Source: Spirochaetales bacterium (GTDB lineage: Bacteria; Spirochaetota; Spirochaetia; DSM-27196; PWMO01). From it: 8,427 nucleotides of DNA. The translations under genes and the position numbers were made by a program. Below, piece after piece: positions 5,892 to 8,427 of the stretch. Numbering within the stretch: the first letter of the stretch is position 1; the number at the start of each line of letters is the position of its first letter. The DNA lies in the NCBI GenBank assembly GCA_007130025.1, contig SLTF01000024.1, positions 1 through 8,427 of the forward strand, given 5' to 3'. The notes beneath the pieces are model-generated. The model saw only the letters and a program-made list of their open reading frames with translations. It was not told the origin of the DNA and searched no databases.

Positions 5892-6320
5892 CTACCCGGG
5901 GTTGCCCATGAGCGTGATGCAGAGTCGGCGGCTACCACCCCGGTCGCGGCACTCCACGAGGTAGACGCCTTGCCAGGTACCGAGCAAGAGATGCCCATCG
6001 CGAAGCGGAAGCAGAAGGCTTGCCCCCAGAAGCGAACTCTTCGCGTGAGCCGGCATGTCGTCCGGGCCCTCCAGCGTGTGGCGATACCAGGACTGTGACT
6101 CCGGAACCAGATGATCGATGATGGTCGACAGGTCGGTGCGTACATCGGGGTCGCTGTTCTCGTTCAGGGTCAAGGCGGCCGAGGTGTGAAGAAGGTGCAA
6201 GTGGGCAAGGCCACGCTCGATTGGCTCCAATTCGGCGATCGCTGCGTGAATCTCCCCGGTAATGAGATGCGCCCCGCGAGGTCGGGCGCGAAGCGAAACA
6301 ACCGTCTGCTCTACGATCAC
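5892..6320 (-). CDS. yjbQ: YjbQ/UPF0047 family protein (secondary thiamine-phosphate synthase type)
   Basis: This 142-residue protein matches the UPF0047 family closely along its length: RGAHLITGEI (15-24), LLHTSAALTLNENSDPDVRTD (about 43-63), DDMPAHAKSSLLG (87-99), GTWQGVYL (114-121) and RDRGGSRR (125-132). The conserved His45, Asn53-Glu54-Asn55, His92 and Trp116 line the presumed active site. E. coli YjbQ has weak thiamine-phosphate synthase activity and can rescue thiE mutants when overexpressed; the physiological role is unsettled, so the name is provisional. The start is GTG 6320, in a GTGA overlap with the stop of the preceding amylosucrase gene, with GGATGG six bases upstream. Translational coupling is therefore likely. 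No thiamine genes are in the window. Confidence 0.94.
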   Translation of the reverse strand: MIVEQTVVSLRARPRGAHLITGEIHAAIAELEPIERGLAHLHLLHTSAALTLNENSDPDVRTDLSTIIDHLVPESQSWYRHTLEGPDDMPAHAKSSLLGASLLLPLRDGHLLLGTWQGVYLVECRDRGGSRRLCITLMGNPG

Positions 6321-8260
6321 CGCTGTCCATCCACCGGGGTGTTCCGAAGCCAGCAGAAACCACAGGGCGGTAGTACCACGCGGTCGGCCTCCCGCCGCAC
6401 CGGTTTTCCGGCGACCAGATCCGTAGAATGTGCATCCACCCCCGCGTACTCCAGGAGCGACGCAGCCGCAGCCTGCGTAATGTCGCTCACGTTCACTAGC
6501 ACCAGGGTACGGTGGTGGGAGTTGTATCGCAAGAATGCGAACACATGGTCGTTCTCTGCATCGAGAATCTCCGCGAGATGCTCCCCGGAGAACTCCGGCA
6601 GCCGCTTGCGGATCGCAATGAGCCGCTGCATGCGGGAAAAGATGCGACCTTCCACGCTCTGTTTTTCGCGGCGCCGCTCCATCTGATTCCAGTCCAGAAC
6701 GGGCCGATGCATCCAGCGGTTGTCTTCGCTCGTGGCCGGGTCGTCGAGGTAACGATAATCGTTGAGCACACCCACTTCGTCACCGTAGTAAACGATGGGA
6801 ATGCCACCAAAGGAGAATACCACCGAGTAGAGCATGATCAGCCGGTCGATCGCGATCGCGGTCTCAGCCTCGTCGCCATTTTTCACCGCGGTCTCCAGCC
6901 CGACAAGCGCCGCCGCGCTCCCGCTGATCCGAGCATCCTGGGTCCGAGGGTTAAACATGAAGGGTTCTCCGGCCGCCGGCGAGCCGGGGAATCGGCCGGT
7001 GAGATAGTCAACCATAAAGCGTCGGTGAAGAAAGGGATCAAACCCGCAGGCGCGAATGTCTTCGTCGGCGTAGCCGAGGCCGATATCGTCATGACAACGG
7101 ATATAGGTGAACCAGGTCGCATCCCGTGGGATTGACGGGATACTCTCGAGGCCGCGGCGCAGAAGCCGAACAGACTTGGTTGCGATGCAGTCCCACAGAA
7201 GCACCATCAGCGAGACATGGTAGGCGGTCTCGCATTCCCTGCCTTCGTAGTCATCGGTACCAAAATAGCGCACGATTTCGTGGGGCTGCACCACCGCCTC
7301 GGCCATCAACACCACCTCAGGTGCAACCACGGCGGTGCACGCCCGAAAGAGCCTCAGAACGGTATGCGCTTCATCGAGGTTTTGTCCGGTAGTTCCCAGC
7401 CGCTTCCACAGATAGGGAACCGCATCAAGACGCAACACATCGACCCCGAGGTTCGCCAGGAAGAGCATCACATCGAGCATCTCCCGAAACACTGCGGGGT
7501 TGGTGTAATTGAGGTCCCACTGATAGTCGTGAAACACGGTCATCGCCCAGCGCTCGATTTCCGGCACCCAGGTAAAGTTTCCCGGTGCGGTCTGCGGGAA
7601 CACTTCGGGCATCGATGATTCGAACTCATCGGGAATGGTGCGATCGTCAAACAGGTAGTAGTAGCCCTGAAAGCGGGTATCCCCGCTGCGGGCCTTCTGC
7701 GCCCACTCGTGCTGGTCGGAGGTGTGGTTGACCACCAGGTCAAGTTGTATCCGGATGCCGGCCCGGTGGAAGCGCTCGATCAGCGATGCAAGCTCCTCGG
7801 TAGAACCAAGCCGCGGATCAACGCGGCGGTAGTCACGCACGGCGTAGCCCCCGTCGTTCGCCCCGGGCGGACAATCGAGTAGCGGCATGAGATGGACCAA
7901 GTTGATGCCCAGCTCTTGAAAGTACTCTCCTTTCTCAGCCAGTCCCGACAGGCTGCCGGCAAACCGATCAACGTAGAGCATGGTGGAGACGAGCTCCTGA
8001 CTCAGGTACCAGTCGGGACTGGGCGAAGACCGGCCGAATCGCCGGACGCGTTCGTGATGCGCCTGATGCAAGGTCCGGACGATCCCGGTCAGCGTTTCGA
8101 CATAATCTTCACGCCCACCGTAGAGCTGATCGGCCAGCGTTGCCACATCGCGAAACTGAAAGGCGAGTCGGGCGAAAAACCGCGCATCTTCGCACAGGGT
8201 GGTTTCGTCAAACTGATCGAGAATGGAGGTTAACAGACGGGAAGCGTGCTTGGCGTTCAT
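6317..8260 (-). CDS. Amylosucrase / sucrose-active GH13 alpha-glucosidase
   Basis: The protein has 647 residues from ATG 8260. Alignment by eye to Neisseria amylosucrase from memory is extensive: LFAGDLKGL-like DRFAGSLSGL, YFQELGINLVHLMPL, DGGYAVRDYRRVDP, LVVNHTSDQHEWAQ, DYQWDLNYTNP and LANLGVDVLRLDAV. The catalytic nucleophile is Asp279 (RLDAV), the acid/base Glu321 (MAEAVV), and the transition-state stabiliser Asp391 (CHDDIG). Asp136 (NDGGYAV) and Arg515 (EDNRWMHRP) match the salt-bridge pair that closes the sucrose pocket of amylosucrase (Asp144/Arg509 there), so sucrose is the likely substrate, giving alpha-1,4-glucan plus fructose or hydrolysis products. An N-terminal helical domain (about 1-90) and a C-terminal beta domain are present; there is no signal peptide. 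A TTG at 8359 would add 33 residues unlike the family, so ATG 8260 is preferred. First gene of a five-gene unit. Polymerase and hydrolase activity cannot be separated by reading. Confidence 0.92.
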   Translation of the reverse strand: MNAKHASRLLTSILDQFDETTLCEDARFFARLAFQFRDVATLADQLYGGREDYVETLTGIVRTLHQAHHERVRRFGRSSPSPDWYLSQELVSTMLYVDRFAGSLSGLAEKGEYFQELGINLVHLMPLLDCPPGANDGGYAVRDYRRVDPRLGSTEELASLIERFHRAGIRIQLDLVVNHTSDQHEWAQKARSGDTRFQGYYYLFDDRTIPDEFESSMPEVFPQTAPGNFTWVPEIERWAMTVFHDYQWDLNYTNPAVFREMLDVMLFLANLGVDVLRLDAVPYLWKRLGTTGQNLDEAHTVLRLFRACTAVVAPEVVLMAEAVVQPHEIVRYFGTDDYEGRECETAYHVSLMVLLWDCIATKSVRLLRRGLESIPSIPRDATWFTYIRCHDDIGLGYADEDIRACGFDPFLHRRFMVDYLTGRFPGSPAAGEPFMFNPRTQDARISGSAAALVGLETAVKNGDEAETAIAIDRLIMLYSVVFSFGGIPIVYYGDEVGVLNDYRYLDDPATSEDNRWMHRPVLDWNQMERRREKQSVEGRIFSRMQRLIAIRKRLPEFSGEHLAEILDAENDHVFAFLRYNSHHRTLVLVNVSDITQAAAASLLEYAGVDAHSTDLVAGKPVRREADRVVLPPCGFCWLRNTPVDGQR

Positions 8261-8271
8261 ACGATGAGTGC

Positions 8272-8300
8272 ATTCTATTGGATTGCCCCAAACGGAGCAA
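8272..8300 (-). promoter_or_regulatory. Candidate promoter of the amylosucrase operon
   Basis: On the minus strand, TTGCTC (8300-8295) and TAGAAT (8277-8272) are separated by 17 bases. The -10 matches 5 of 6 positions; the -35 matches 3 of 6. The -10 ends 11 bases before the ATG at 8260. The leader would be only about 4-5 bases, and no Shine-Dalgarno is visible before that ATG. If transcription instead starts farther upstream, the TTG at 8359 would need reconsidering. Confidence 0.4.
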
Positions 8301-8427
8301 CCAACCAATCTGCCCCAAAGCTTGGTGAAAGATCGGGGAGACGAAAGCAGGCAGAACAAACGGTGATTTATAGAGGGTATGAGATCAATTACCCACGGGG
8401 CACCGGTGCAGCAGGAGCCGCCGCACA

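Noticed and set aside
8261..8359. N-terminal extension of the amylosucrase from TTG 8359
   Set aside because: The 33 extra residues do not resemble the family N-terminus, and a promoter-like -10 falls inside this stretch.

Overview
This is a GC-rich, gene-dense bacterial chromosome segment with no sign of plasmid, phage, IS or CRISPR content. The promoter-like hexamers resemble the ordinary sigma-70 consensus with 16-17 bp spacers. The taxon cannot be fixed from the sequence alone. A free-living member of Spirochaetota or a similar environmental lineage is a weak guess, based on the general look of the hypothetical proteins and the CymR-like Rrf2 regulator.

Left part, plus strand (1-1469): the 3' part of a RecQ-type DNA helicase gene, which is open at the window edge, is followed by an Rrf2-family repressor gene. 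The repressor has its own promoter overlapping the recQ stop codon. It lacks the cysteines of Fe-S-binding Rrf2 proteins, so it looks more like the cysteine-metabolism repressor CymR than like IscR or NsrR.

Middle part (1524-4282): a minus-strand gene for a probable nucleotidyltransferase-fold protein is divergent from a plus-strand gene for an unrecognised 183-residue protein. Their promoter candidates overlap at the -35 elements, and both -10 boxes lie very close to the start codons. The unrecognised gene runs tail-to-tail, with one base between stop codons, into a minus-strand gene for a diguanylate cyclase with two receiver-like domains (PleD-like layout).

Right part, minus strand (8260 down to 4400): five closely packed genes read as one probable transcription unit, in the order amylosucrase (GH13), YjbQ (UPF0047), cytidine deaminase, YidD membrane-insertion factor, endonuclease III. 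Two junctions are 4-base GTGA overlaps and one is a 2-base gap. The products belong to sugar metabolism, nucleotide salvage, envelope biogenesis and DNA repair, so they share no obvious pathway. The last 127 bases (8301-8427) lie upstream of this unit's promoter candidate, and I see no gene there.

Nothing here looks like a wholly new multi-gene system. The best leads are the two poorly characterised proteins at 1524-2913, the unusual operon composition, and -10 elements placed so close to starts that several transcripts may be leaderless.
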